This document shows, piece after piece, positions 8,305 through 16,662 of a DNA stretch of 64,000 nt. Position 1 is the first letter of the stretch. The number at the start of each line of letters is the position of its first letter. The DNA lies in contig NZ_QTJX01000002.1 in assembly GCF_003382275.1 (NCBI RefSeq), forward strand, positions 372,001 to 436,000, written 5' to 3'. Below the pieces are notes generated by a model. The model was not told the origin of the DNA and searched no databases. It saw nothing but the letters and a program-made list of their open reading frames with translations. This DNA is from Flagellimonas nanhaiensis. Lineage in GTDB: Bacteria > Bacteroidota > Bacteroidia > Flavobacteriales > Flavobacteriaceae. The translations under genes and the position numbers were made by a program.

Positions 8305-8330
8305 GAAAAGGCCGCAATTGCGGCCTTTTC
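8305..8330 (-). terminator. Strong GGCCGC hairpin terminator
   Basis: A 26-bp perfect palindrome centred on GGCCGCAATTGCGGCC. On the minus strand it is followed by TTTTCGTTTTTTTG. It ends whatever is transcribed through 8516-8406 and isolates the riboswitch transcript. Confidence 0.8.
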
Positions 8331-8405
8331 TACTTGGTCAACATTTTCGGTTGACGCAGATGGATAATGCACGGTTAGTGTTTGCATAGCATCATCCAAA
8401 AAGGA

Positions 8406-8516
8406 TTATCTTTTGTTCCTTCCTCTCTTTCGCCCTTCTTTTGAATAAAAAACCATTAAGAAGATTGGGATCAAAAAGGATATCAAACTAATTATCAAAA
8501 CAATTTTATAGATCAT
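8406..8516 (-). CDS. Possible 36-residue single-helix membrane peptide
   Basis: Short ORF starting MIYKIVLIISLISFL, one membrane helix of about 22 residues, then a basic tail SKEGRKRGRNKR. It lies alone between two GGCCGC-type terminators, at 8305-8330 behind it and 8569-8591 ahead of it, the arrangement of an independent small transcription unit. No TAnnTTTG promoter was found ahead of it. Helix plus positive tail is typical of small membrane peptides, but this is also easy to get by chance in AT-rich DNA, so confidence is low. Confidence 0.3.
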   Translation of the reverse strand: MIYKIVLIISLISFLIPIFLMVFYSKEGRKRGRNKR

Positions 8517-8568
8517 TATTTGTGTGCTCTGGTAGTAAGACACACGTTTAAAATTTTGGTCACAAAAA

Positions 8569-8591
8569 AAGGCCGCACTTTGTGCGGCCTT
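8569..8591 (-). terminator. Second GGCCGC hairpin terminator
   Basis: Stem AAGGCCGCAC, loop TTT, GTGCGGCCTT, followed on the minus strand by seven T. It shares the GGCCGC core with the terminator at 8305-8330 and lies between the DUF4301 terminator and the small ORF. Confidence 0.75.
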
Positions 8592-8729
8592 CAACCAAAT
8601 CAACCAACCGAAAAAAACCAAGCTATTACGCTTAGACTAATTCAAATCCTTAAAATGGAACAACTATCCATTAGTAATTTGTTATTAGCTTTCATTAATT
8701 GGACACTTCTTTTTGCAATAAGTCACAAA

Positions 8730-8763
8730 AAAATCCCTTCCGATGCGCCAGGGAAGGGATTTT
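8730..8763 (-). terminator. Terminator after the DUF4301 operon
   Basis: A 12-bp perfect stem (AAAATCCCTTCC / GGAAGGGATTTT, 10-nt loop) continuing into a T-run on the minus strand, 20 bp past the DUF4301 stop. It ends the five-gene operon that begins at 12411. Confidence 0.85.
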
Positions 8764-8783
8764 GTTCTAATTTTTTGACTTTC

Positions 8784-10322
8784 TTATGGCTGGTGCGAAG
8801 GCTTCAAAAGGTCATTCACAGTTTTTACAGGATTGAATGTAACCAAAGGAACCTCAACAAAAATGGTATTCCAAAAGGCCATGGCGCCATTCCATAGTCC
8901 GGGAAGTTCCAGTGCCTTGAGTTCTTTCCCTTCTTTTGTTTTGCTTGTGATGAATCCTTGTTTGGAATCCACAAAATCCAACAAATTGTATTTTTCACCA
9001 TTATGATTCCTCACTCCGCAAACAAGGTCAACCGGGTTAAAATGAGTAGAATTCCTTAACAGAGCCGCCTGGTCTGGATTGGACATATCCACTTGTGCGG
9101 ATTCTATTATCTGAAGGGAGGTATTTCCATCTGTACCCTGTATCCAAAACGGACCTCCACCGGGCTCACCCTCATTCTTTACCATACCACAGACTCTGAT
9201 GGGACGATTAATCCTATCCCTTAGCATAGCACATTGATCTTCAAAGCTTGAAGTCGCATAGGTTTCTGGAAATCTAACATTGAGCTCATTTTCCAAAAAC
9301 AACTTGATTTCATCAACTTGAGCTTGACCTACATTGTCTCCTTCAAGTGATTTTGCGTGGGTAAAAGCTGTGTTCTGAACTTTTTTTAATACCCCAGCCA
9401 ACATCTTTTTACTGTTTGAAATCTCTTCGAGATTTTTTTCAACAACTACATTATCAATGTTTTTTATGAAAATGATATCGGCATTCCGATCATTAAGATT
9501 TTCTATGAGCGCCCCATGACCACCAGGTCTAAATAGCAAGGAACCATCATTGTTTTTGAAAGGTTTGTCTTCCATATCCACAGCAATGGTATCCGTAGAG
9601 GGTTTTTGCTGTGAATAGGACACTGCGAATTTTATTGCAGAAGACTCAGCAACCTTTGGCCCAACCTTGTTCTCTTCGTCTTTGAACATTTCCTCATGCT
9701 GTTCGGAAACCGTAAAATGCAGATTGGCCTTATTTTTTGCCGCAGAATAAAGCGTCGCCTCCTTTAGATGTTCCTGAAAAGGGGTGGCACTTTCTGAACC
9801 ATACTTGTGAAAAGGCAGCAATCCTTTAGGGTAAAACCCGTAGTTAAGGCCATCCTCCATAAGCATTTCCTTTACAAATAGATGGGCTTCTTCATCTGAA
9901 TTCGAAGCTTTTCCCTCGATTCTGTCCATAATTAATTCATAAAACGGAAAGCTTAGCATCTGTTCCACAAATTGCTGTACCGCAGAATCTCCAGTACGTT
10001 CAATGTATTCTGAAAGTGGTTCTTTGGAAGGATTATAAGCTTCAACAAAATTGAACATGGCCTTGAACATCCTTGAAGCTGCGCCGGAAGCTGGAACGAA
10101 CTTTAGCAAGTCCAATTTTTCTTTATTGTCCTCAAAATACTGGACAAATTCTTGTTGTTCTTCAGAAGAAAATCTTTGGATTCCATCGGATACCACTGCA
10201 GGTCTAACCAGCTTTACAAAAGGAATACCTTCCTTAAACGTTTGTATTTGATTGATGACTTTATCTTTGGAGATGCCTTTTTTTTGAAGCTGCTGGAGGT
10301 CTTTTTGACTGAAATCAATCAT
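8784..10322 (-). CDS. DUF4301 family protein
   Basis: 512 residues, soluble, matching the Bacteroidota family DUF4301 over its whole length (N-terminal FSQKDLQQLQKKGI; FVPASGAASRMFKAMF near 97; RPGGHGALIENLNDRNADIIFIKNIDNV near 267). The GASRMFK and PGGHGA...NDRNADIIFIKNIDN patterns recall nucleotide-sugar pyrophosphorylase-like folds, but no activity is established. It is the last gene of an operon with PnuC, a NadR-like kinase and a thiamine-binding-family protein; its start overlaps the kinase stop by 8 bp. A link to vitamin or nucleotide metabolism is inferred from that context only. Confidence 0.85.
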   Translation of the reverse strand: MIDFSQKDLQQLQKKGISKDKVINQIQTFKEGIPFVKLVRPAVVSDGIQRFSSEEQQEFVQYFEDNKEKLDLLKFVPASGAASRMFKAMFNFVEAYNPSKEPLSEYIERTGDSAVQQFVEQMLSFPFYELIMDRIEGKASNSDEEAHLFVKEMLMEDGLNYGFYPKGLLPFHKYGSESATPFQEHLKEATLYSAAKNKANLHFTVSEQHEEMFKDEENKVGPKVAESSAIKFAVSYSQQKPSTDTIAVDMEDKPFKNNDGSLLFRPGGHGALIENLNDRNADIIFIKNIDNVVVEKNLEEISNSKKMLAGVLKKVQNTAFTHAKSLEGDNVGQAQVDEIKLFLENELNVRFPETYATSSFEDQCAMLRDRINRPIRVCGMVKNEGEPGGGPFWIQGTDGNTSLQIIESAQVDMSNPDQAALLRNSTHFNPVDLVCGVRNHNGEKYNLLDFVDSKQGFITSKTKEGKELKALELPGLWNGAMAFWNTIFVEVPLVTFNPVKTVNDLLKPSHQP

Positions 10323-10884
10323 GCTTTTGAAGAAGTTTATCTATGTGTTGAACCGCTGTTTTGAGTCTTGTTTTTTTATCTCCCTTCAAGATAACGAAAT
10401 TCCGATTATATTTTTTTAGAGTGTCATGGAAATATTCAAACATCTCCTCCCTCTCATTGGGCTTGTCCCTAAGGTCATCCGCTTCCCAAGGAATATCAAC
10501 ATAGGTCAAAAAGTATAGGTCATACGTGTTCTCTAGCGCATATTTTTCCAATTCCGGATCACAATACCCCAAGTAATACGCTTCGGAATATACCTTGGTT
10601 TCTAACAAATCGGTATCGCATATCAATACATCAGTAGCTTTTTTTGCCAACTCATTTTCCAACTTGATTTGTCCTTTTGCTATGGGCAGAAGATCTTTGG
10701 GTTCGCATGTTTTGCGCTCATTGTTCCATTTGTTCTGCAAATACTCACGAGCATATTCTGGTACCCAAACAGTGTTGTATTGTCTTGCCAATTGTTCCGA
10801 AAGTGTAGTCTTCCCGGTGGATTCCGGTCCAAAAAGGACCACTTTTATGACGTCTGAAGGTTCTTGTCCAAGCTTTTCTTCCAT
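10315..10884 (-). CDS. NadR-like nucleoside kinase (ribosylnicotinamide kinase type)
   Basis: 189 residues from ATG 10884. The P-loop GPESTGKTT is at 19-27, followed by the AREYL motif and ICDTDLLETKVYSE, as in the C-terminal kinase domain of NadR. The adenylyltransferase and DNA-binding domains of enteric NadR are missing, so this is the kinase alone. It overlaps the end of the pnuC-like gene by 40 bp. In a PnuC context the expected job is phosphorylation of the imported vitamin, which traps it inside: nicotinamide riboside in the classic case, thiamine if the transporter is a PnuT. A start at 10947 would add 21 residues inside the transporter gene and is less likely. Confidence 0.85.
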   Translation of the reverse strand: MEEKLGQEPSDVIKVVLFGPESTGKTTLSEQLARQYNTVWVPEYAREYLQNKWNNERKTCEPKDLLPIAKGQIKLENELAKKATDVLICDTDLLETKVYSEAYYLGYCDPELEKYALENTYDLYFLTYVDIPWEADDLRDKPNEREEMFEYFHDTLKKYNRNFVILKGDKKTRLKTAVQHIDKLLQKHD

Positions 10885-11480
10885 ACTAGATATCCCTGAA
10901 TGGCCAATATTGTAAAAATTAGGTATTGTAAGGAGAACATTCCCCATCCCCTATAAGCATACAAAGGTACGGTTATAAGGTCTCCCAAGATCCAAAGCGT
11001 CCAGTTTTCCAGTTTTTTATTGGCCATGTACCACATTGCCGTAAAAAAGACCCCAGAAGTGAATATATCAATATAGTTGGTAGGGCCAATTTCAGCTCCA
11101 AAGCCTTTGTAGACTCCGTAGGTTACCAATATTGTGGCCAAGAAAAATACAAACCCAATCCATTTTTCCCGCTTAGTGGTCCTTGATATTTGAATTACAT
11201 AATCCCTATTGTTCTTTCTTCTGGCCCAATTCCACCAGCCATAAATGCTCATAAGGGAATAATAAAAATTCATCATCATGTCCCCTAGCAATCTGTCCAC
11301 AAAAAATATGTATGTGGTAATAGCAGTTGCCACCAAACCCGTGGGATACACCATAATATCCTCTTTCTTGGCATATATTACGCTGGCTATGCCGAAGAAA
11401 AATGCAGTGGCTTCCAAAATGATCAATGAAAGCTGCCTTTCCTCATAGGGACCTATAAAAAAATCAAAAATGGGGTTCAT
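10845..11480 (-). CDS. PnuC-family vitamin transporter
   Basis: 211 residues with about seven membrane helices and the PnuC signature: a Trp-rich loop (YGWWNW near residue 81) and the WTLW segment in a helix (ENWTLWILGD near 160). PnuC proteins carry nicotinamide riboside by facilitated diffusion; close relatives PnuT and PnuX carry thiamine and riboflavin. Specificity cannot be set by eye. The gene before it is a thiamine-binding-family protein and the gene after it a NadR-like kinase, so context points both ways. Its start overlaps the preceding gene by 17 bp, a sign of translational coupling. Confidence 0.9.
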   Translation of the reverse strand: MNPIFDFFIGPYEERQLSLIILEATAFFFGIASVIYAKKEDIMVYPTGLVATAITTYIFFVDRLLGDMMMNFYYSLMSIYGWWNWARRKNNRDYVIQISRTTKREKWIGFVFFLATILVTYGVYKGFGAEIGPTNYIDIFTSGVFFTAMWYMANKKLENWTLWILGDLITVPLYAYRGWGMFSLQYLIFTILAIQGYLVWKKSLDKNLQTS

Positions 11481-11736
11481 ATTGGCTTCGGTCAGATTTT
11501 ACGATTTTCATACCCAGTACTACATGATCCAAATTTTTGAAAGTTTCCCGTATTTCTGTGTGAAGCAATGTCATTACCTGATCATAATCTCCGTAGACTT
11601 GGGTGCTGAGTGGGTTTTCGAGGACCGTAAGTCCAGAAACCCTCAATTTCTTGATAAAATCAATGATTGGAGGTTCAAAATCGTCTTGTAACGGGGTCAA
11701 GGTAAGTTCTACCGATATTTTCATGGAGGAATTCAA
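11464..11736 (-). CDS. Thiamine-binding (MTH1187/YkoF) family protein
   Basis: 90 residues, one ferredoxin-like domain of the MTH1187/YkoF family (DUF77): KISVELTLTPLQDDFEPPIIDFI..., GLTVLENPLSTQVYGDY. YkoF binds thiamine or its pyrimidine part; single-domain members are assumed to act as oligomers. It has no signal peptide, so it is cytoplasmic. It is coupled to the PnuC gene by a 17-bp overlap and lies 33 bp after the phosphopantetheinyl transferase. A second possible start at residue 5 (MKIS, 11724) removes four residues. Confidence 0.85.
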   Translation of the reverse strand: MNSSMKISVELTLTPLQDDFEPPIIDFIKKLRVSGLTVLENPLSTQVYGDYDQVMTLLHTEIRETFKNLDHVVLGMKIVKSDRSQYEPHF

Positions 11737-11769
11737 TTATCGAGGGCAAAGCTACTAAAAAGCTTACTC

Positions 11770-12411
11770 TCAACCACCCATCATCTTTAATGCATATACA
11801 CATGTGAACCCCTCAAATTCCAAAAACTCAATTTCATAATGGGATTTCTGACCTTTAAAACGGATTTCAGCTACGGTTCTTGCGTCATCAAAGGCAAAGT
11901 CAAGAACATCAATATGTTTTAAAAAGCTCAAGCTGCGCTGCGCATAAATCTTGTACAAAGACTCCTTTGCTCCCCACACAATGGTCAGCTTTCTTATGAT
12001 CGCTTCGGTATTGGCCAATGTTCTGTACTCTTCAAGAGGGGTAAACTTGTATGCTATCTTAAGAATCTTCTCCCGCTGCTTTTCTATATCTATTCCCACC
12101 TCATCTGTACTGCTGATAATAATTCCTGTGAAATTATGTGAGTGTGTAATGGAAATATAATTGCCATCCTTTAAATGGGGTTTACCAAAGTCGTTATATA
12201 CAAGGTCACTGTCCTCATAGCCTGCTTCCCCCAAAAGGTGTCGGATGCTCAAAAATGCTTTTCGATGAGCTTCAGATTTCATTCCATCCATCCTTCTTTG
12301 ACAATAAGGGGTCAATACAATTCCATCCGAAAGTATGCCTTCGGGCTCTTCCACTTTCCAGATATATGCCGTTGTAGTTGGAGAAACTGTAATGGTTCTA
12401 TATAAGGGCAC
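11770..12411 (-). CDS. 4'-phosphopantetheinyl transferase superfamily protein
   Basis: 213 residues. The magnesium-binding motif GIDIE has Asp108 and Glu110, and the downstream WGAKESLYKIY carries the catalytic Lys149-Glu150. These enzymes move the phosphopantetheine arm of CoA onto carrier proteins. The length and the N-terminal extension fit the Sfp/HetI type rather than short AcpS. It is the first gene of the operon that continues into the PnuC group and is divergent from ahcY, 74 bp apart. Confidence 0.9.
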   Translation of the reverse strand: MPLYRTITVSPTTTAYIWKVEEPEGILSDGIVLTPYCQRRMDGMKSEAHRKAFLSIRHLLGEAGYEDSDLVYNDFGKPHLKDGNYISITHSHNFTGIIISSTDEVGIDIEKQREKILKIAYKFTPLEEYRTLANTEAIIRKLTIVWGAKESLYKIYAQRSLSFLKHIDVLDFAFDDARTVAEIRFKGQKSHYEIEFLEFEGFTCVYALKMMGG

Positions 12412-12433
12412 GACTATAAATTAAGTGATTTTG

Positions 12434-12441
12434 TATCTTTG
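12434..12441 (+). promoter_or_regulatory. Candidate -7 element for ahcY
   Basis: TATCTTTG, an exact TAnnTTTG match 44 bp ahead of the ahcY ATG in the divergent intergenic region. No TTG is found at the ideal distance upstream. Confidence 0.5.
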
Positions 12442-12485
12442 CTGCGCTAAAAAAGCGAAGCTACAAAAGTAAATTTATTTTAAGT

Positions 12486-13802
12486 ATGAGCACAAAGACA
12501 ATTCCATATGTACCCTATAAGGTAAAAGATATTTCCTTGGCGGACTGGGGACGAAAAGAAATTGAGCTGGCCGAGGCGGAAATGCCGGGACTTATGGCCT
12601 TGCGTGAAGAATATGGGAGCGAGCAGCCCCTAAAGGGTGCCCGTATTGCGGGTTGTCTGCACATGACCATTCAGACCGCTGTTTTAATTGAAACTTTGGT
12701 GGCTCTTGGAGCAGAGGTGACCTGGAGTTCATGTAATATATTCTCTACACAGGATCATGCGGCCGCGGCAATTGCTGCTGCTGGCATCCCGGTTTATGCC
12801 TGGAAAGGAATGACCGAAGAAGAATTTGATTGGTGTATTGAACAGACCTTGTTCTTTGGTGAAGACCGAGAACCTTTGAATATGATTTTGGATGATGGAG
12901 GAGATTTGACCAATATGGTGCTTGACCAATATCCAGAATTGGCAACTGCAATCAAAGGACTATCTGAAGAAACCACTACAGGAGTGCACAGGTTATATGA
13001 AAGAATGAAAAATGGCACCTTGCCAATGCCCGCCATCAATGTGAACGATTCTGTTACCAAATCCAAATTTGATAATAAATACGGTTGCCGAGAAAGCGCT
13101 GTTGATGCCATAAGAAGAGCCACTGACACCATGTTGGCCGGAAAGCGTGTGGTTGTTGCTGGTTATGGTGATGTTGGAAAAGGTACAGCAGCATCCTTTA
13201 GAGGCGCTGGGGCCATTGTAACCGTAACTGAAATTGACCCTATTTGTGCACTTCAGGCTTGTATGGATGGTTATGAGGTAAAAAAATTGGAGTCCGTAGT
13301 TAAAAATGCGGACGTGGTCATCACCGCTACAGGAAACAAGGACATCATCCGAGAGGAGCATTTCCGTTCTATGAGGGATAAGGCCATTGTTTGCAACATT
13401 GGACATTTTGACAACGAAATAGACATGGCTTGGTTAAATGAAGCTTATGGCCATACCAAGGATGAAATAAAGCCTCAAGTTGACAAATACACTGTTGATG
13501 GTAAGGATATCGTTGTTCTAGCCGAAGGTAGACTGGTCAACCTAGGTTGTGCCACAGGACACCCAAGTTTTGTGATGAGTAACTCGTTTACTAACCAGAC
13601 CCTTGCACAAATTGAGCTTTGGAACCATCCAGATAAGTACGAGAATAAAGTGTACATGCTTCCCAAACATTTGGATGAAAAAGTAGCGAAACTTCATTTG
13701 GCCCGTTTAGGAGCAGAGCTTACTCAACTTGAAGAAGATCAGGCAGAATATATTGGAGTGACTGTTGAAGGTCCCTTTAAGCCGGATTACTATAGATACT
13801 AA
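12486..13802 (+). CDS. ahcY: Adenosylhomocysteinase
   Basis: 438 residues, full length. It converts S-adenosylhomocysteine to adenosine and homocysteine, keeping the methyl cycle running. Visible motifs are the substrate site ([18 protein letters not shown]), the catalytic lysine region ([18 protein letters not shown]), the NAD-binding loop [12 protein letters not shown] and the C-terminal KPDYYRY. It is monocistronic, with a TAnnTTTG promoter ahead and a strong bidirectional terminator behind. Confidence 0.98.
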   Translation: MSTKTIPYVPYKVKDISLADWGRKEIELAEAEMPGLMALREEYGSEQPLKGARIAGCLHMTIQTAVLIETLVALGAEVTWSSCNIFSTQDHAAAAIAAAGIPVYAWKGMTEEEFDWCIEQTLFFGEDREPLNMILDDGGDLTNMVLDQYPELATAIKGLSEETTTGVHRLYERMKNGTLPMPAINVNDSVTKSKFDNKYGCRESAVDAIRRATDTMLAGKRVVVAGYGDVGKGTAASFRGAGAIVTVTEIDPICALQACMDGYEVKKLESVVKNADVVITATGNKDIIREEHFRSMRDKAIVCNIGHFDNEIDMAWLNEAYGHTKDEIKPQVDKYTVDGKDIVVLAEGRLVNLGCATGHPSFVMSNSFTNQTLAQIELWNHPDKYENKVYMLPKHLDEKVAKLHLARLGAELTQLEEDQAEYIGVTVEGPFKPDYYRY

Positions 13803-13821
13803 TCTTCTAAGATTTAATAAA

Positions 13822-13855
13822 GAAAAGGCCCCAATCTAAAGATTGGGGCCTTTTC
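13822..13855. terminator. Bidirectional terminator between ahcY and the M61 peptidase
   Basis: A 15-bp perfect stem built on AAAAGGCCCCAATC / GATTGGGGCCTTTT with a 4-nt loop, giving T-runs on both strands. It serves the two convergent genes. Confidence 0.88.
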
Positions 13856-13873
13856 TTTTCTGTTGATTCAAAA

Positions 13874-15769
13874 TTATCCCTTCAACCAAGCGCTACGCAA
13901 TTGTTTTTGCGTTTCCGTTGCATTTGGGTTTTCAAGTAGTGTAGTGGCTTTGGTATAGGTGGGTGTTGTTGTAGTCTTTATGACAATCTCATCATCACCC
14001 CGCAAAAGGACCACTTCAATCTCCCTACCGGGTTTCCAGGTTAACACATCACCAAAAACTTGGTTAGCATTTGCCAAACTCACCTCCGTTCCATCAATGG
14101 ATTTGAAGATATCATCTGGCTTGGCCCCGTTGTCATTCCAAAAGCTGTTTTCGGCAACAAGCTCATTGAATTTAATTGCTTGTTTTATTGGATCTCCTCC
14201 AACAATTAAATTCCCTGCGTTTTGAATATAATTGGTTTCTACTTCGGCCTCACCAAAATGTAGCCCTACTTTCTCGAATATCTTGTCATAATCAATGGGT
14301 GTAGTGCCCACCACGTTGGTGTTCAAAAACTCCCCAACCTCAGGATAGGTCATTGCAGTTATCTCGGCTATCAAATTATCATCTACAAATGGCTTATTTT
14401 TTCCATACTTGGTCGAGAGTTCTCCCATCAATGATCTTAGGCTTCGATTGCCATTACTGTGCTCTCGCATCAAAATATCTATACACATACCAATTAAAGA
14501 TCCCTTCATGTACACATTGGCATAGTTATCCTTATAAGGATTTTCCAAGATGTTCTCACTCATTTGAGTAAAGCTCATGGTGTCGTCATAACTGGACTTG
14601 GACGTATTAATTTTCTCCATTGTACGGACATAGAATTTCTCTTGATCGATCAATCCTTCATAAACTTGAAAATGCTGTGCGAAGTATTCTGTTACCCCTT
14701 CATAGAGCCAAAGATGCTTACTGAATGTGGGATTGTTATAGTCAAAATAATGTACATCCTCAGAGTGCACGGAAAGGGGAGTGACAATATGAAAGAACTC
14801 ATGGGCCACAACATCAATCATGGATTCTGCCAAGGCCTCCGGCTGCATTTGCTCGGGCAATACAACCACGGTAGAGGTATGGTGCTCCAATGCTCCAAAT
14901 CCCTTTGGGGCATCTTCTTTCTGGGTATCGGATAGATAAACCAGGATATCATATCGGGGTGTACTGTTCAAATCGCCCAGATATTTTTTTTGCGCTTGCA
15001 TCATCTCCTCCATGGTCTTTTTCATTTCCGAGGCCTTGTGCACTCCATTCGGAGAAAAGACACTCAACACAATTTTAATGTCCCCGACCATAAATTCCTC
15101 GACCTCTGTTTCTCCAAACATCATTGGGTTGTCCGTTACATCAAAATAGCGGTTGGCCAGAAAAGTGGAACTTTTGGAAGCTCCATCTTCACTTTGGGCA
15201 GATTGAATCTCCTGTAATGGCGAAGTATAGTTAAAGTTTGTTGGCGAGGTGATATCAATTTGATATGAATTGTTTTTCAGATTATCAAAGTACCCCACAA
15301 AACCGTGAAGGTTCAACATGACCTGTTTGGGCTCAATGTTGGTGCCCGAAGGGGAAAAGGGAACTTCCTCTCCAATACCTCCATCCACCTCCTGGTCAAA
15401 GGTGTCATTAACCGCGTACTGGATTTTGTCCAGGTTCTTTGCGGAGGTTAGCATCCAGCTATTCGTGTCCACTTTATTAAACTCCATTTCATTGCCATCA
15501 TAGTCCAAAGCTTTTACTTCCTCGATATATTTTCCAAAGTCGGAAACGGCATAGGTTCCCTGTACCACTCTGGGCAATCTATAGATGACGGTATCCTGAA
15601 CAAATCGACCAGGATCAATGGTCACGGTGACCTTGTCATCTTGAATATTTACCAAATCTAGATGGGCTTTAATGGGATTGCTAACTGCCAAATCATTGGA
15701 TAAGTTCTTTGGGCCACAAGAAACAAGCATTCCTAAGGTAAAGGCATACAAGCCAAGTTTTTTAAACAT
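13874..15769 (-). CDS. M61 family metallopeptidase with PDZ domain, lipoprotein
   Basis: 631 residues from ATG 15769. The signal sequence ends in GMLVSCGP, a lipobox, so the protein is probably lipid-anchored outside the inner membrane. The central peptidase domain carries the zinc site HEFFH (His323, Glu324, His327), followed by the glutamate region LYEGVTEYFAQHF. The C-terminal 100 residues form a PDZ domain ('GAKPDDIFKSIDGTEV'). M61 enzymes are glycyl aminopeptidases. A start 9 residues earlier is possible but lengthens the n-region of the signal for no gain. Confidence 0.93.
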   Translation of the reverse strand: MFKKLGLYAFTLGMLVSCGPKNLSNDLAVSNPIKAHLDLVNIQDDKVTVTIDPGRFVQDTVIYRLPRVVQGTYAVSDFGKYIEEVKALDYDGNEMEFNKVDTNSWMLTSAKNLDKIQYAVNDTFDQEVDGGIGEEVPFSPSGTNIEPKQVMLNLHGFVGYFDNLKNNSYQIDITSPTNFNYTSPLQEIQSAQSEDGASKSSTFLANRYFDVTDNPMMFGETEVEEFMVGDIKIVLSVFSPNGVHKASEMKKTMEEMMQAQKKYLGDLNSTPRYDILVYLSDTQKEDAPKGFGALEHHTSTVVVLPEQMQPEALAESMIDVVAHEFFHIVTPLSVHSEDVHYFDYNNPTFSKHLWLYEGVTEYFAQHFQVYEGLIDQEKFYVRTMEKINTSKSSYDDTMSFTQMSENILENPYKDNYANVYMKGSLIGMCIDILMREHSNGNRSLRSLMGELSTKYGKNKPFVDDNLIAEITAMTYPEVGEFLNTNVVGTTPIDYDKIFEKVGLHFGEAEVETNYIQNAGNLIVGGDPIKQAIKFNELVAENSFWNDNGAKPDDIFKSIDGTEVSLANANQVFGDVLTWKPGREIEVVLLRGDDEIVIKTTTTPTYTKATTLLENPNATETQKQLRSAWLKG

Positions 15770-15819
15770 TTTTTGAATTTTAAATGAAATCATCAACTAA
15801 GATATGGAGAAAAGGCCTC

Positions 15820-15838
15820 CGACTACCGTTGGTAGTCG
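15820..15838. repeat. Perfect 8-bp hairpin upstream of the M61 gene
   Basis: CGACTACC, loop GTT, GGTAGTCG, 51 bp upstream of the M61 start and about 147 bp before the divergent membrane protein. There is no T-run on the plus strand, so a protein-binding site or leader structure is as likely as a terminator. Confidence 0.35.
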
Positions 15839-15984
15839 ATAATTAAAAATTGTTACACGAGTCTGGAGATTTAACATTTAAAATCGAACAAACGCTTCTT
15901 TAAAAAACTAAGGATTAAAATTAAGTAACAAATGATTTTCCCATTGTTCACAATTTCAGTAAAGGTTCTTAATTTCATAAAAAG

Positions 15985-16566
15985 GTGAGGGAAAGGGAAG
16001 AATTGTATGTCAAGTATAATCACTTGGTTATTTGGGCAATGAATGTCTTTTTGGTAGCTTTGACAACAATACTAGCCACGTTAATTGTGACGCAGATATC
16101 AAAAGACAACTCTACTTTTTTAGATGAGCAATTTTTACAAATTGCGGACTTCATCCCATTAAGAGACCAACAAAACGCAAAGGTTTCTGCTGGAGATGTG
16201 GCGTGGCACCTGGATCATAGTCTTAAGACCATCAACCGGATATATGAGGTATTGAAATCATCTAATCCGAAAGAGTACAAGCGGAGTTTTAGCTTTTCTC
16301 GCGTTTTTGTCTTTACTTCTGGAATCATCCCAAGAGGAGTGGCCAGGGCACCAAAATCTGTTCGGCCTCCAGAGATAATTCTGACGGAAAACCTTCATTT
16401 GCAATTGGAACAAGCGCGGGAGAATCTAAAGAAATTTGGGGAACTAAAAGATAAGGCCCATTTTAAACACCCATACTTTAAGGTATTGGATAAGACTCAA
16501 TCCATCCGATTTTTAAAAATTCATACCCGTCATCATTTGAAAATTGTTCGAGATATTTTGAAGTAA
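15985..16566 (+). CDS. Membrane-anchored DinB/DUF1569-like protein
   Basis: 193 residues. One membrane helix (about 14-37) is followed by a four-helix-type domain. It resembles DinB-like DUF1569 proteins: SAGDVAWHLDHSLKTINRIY early and HPYFKVLDKTQ...IHTRHHLKIVRDI at the end. Histidines in WHLDH and RHHL could form the metal site of this fold. DinB-like proteins are often metal-dependent thiol transferases, but the activity here is unknown. A membrane anchor on this fold is unusual. The first codons (MREREE) have little support and translation may begin at a later Met. Confidence 0.6.
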   Translation: MREREELYVKYNHLVIWAMNVFLVALTTILATLIVTQISKDNSTFLDEQFLQIADFIPLRDQQNAKVSAGDVAWHLDHSLKTINRIYEVLKSSNPKEYKRSFSFSRVFVFTSGIIPRGVARAPKSVRPPEIILTENLHLQLEQARENLKKFGELKDKAHFKHPYFKVLDKTQSIRFLKIHTRHHLKIVRDILK

Positions 16567-16597
16567 ACCCGACGGAAAGTTTTTAGCACTTAAACAT

Positions 16598-16616
16598 GGA
16601 TTTACTATGTAAATCC
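16598..16616. repeat. Perfect 8-bp hairpin between two plus-strand genes
   Basis: GGATTTAC, loop TAT, GTAAATCC, in the 96-bp gap between the DinB-like gene and the D-threonine aldolase-type gene. No T-run follows, so it is not a clear terminator; it may be an operator or a processing site. Confidence 0.3.
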
Positions 16617-16662
16617 CTACATTGTTTAGCCAATCACATATTAAAACCCAACTCAGCTGAAA

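Larger units (their letters stand above)
8030..8783. other. Gene-poor 750-bp interval
   Basis: Between the TonB receptor start and the DUF4301 stop there is no long gene. The interval holds, from left to right, the start-codon hairpin, the TPP riboswitch with its promoter, a terminator, the doubtful 36-residue ORF, a second terminator and the DUF4301 terminator. The 135 bp between the last two terminators (8592-8729) contain nothing I can identify and could encode a small RNA. Confidence 0.6.

Noticed and set aside
8206-8783. tRNA gene in the gene-poor interval with GC-rich hairpins
   Set aside because: No T-loop GTTCRA or cloverleaf is present; the hairpins are terminators with T-runs.
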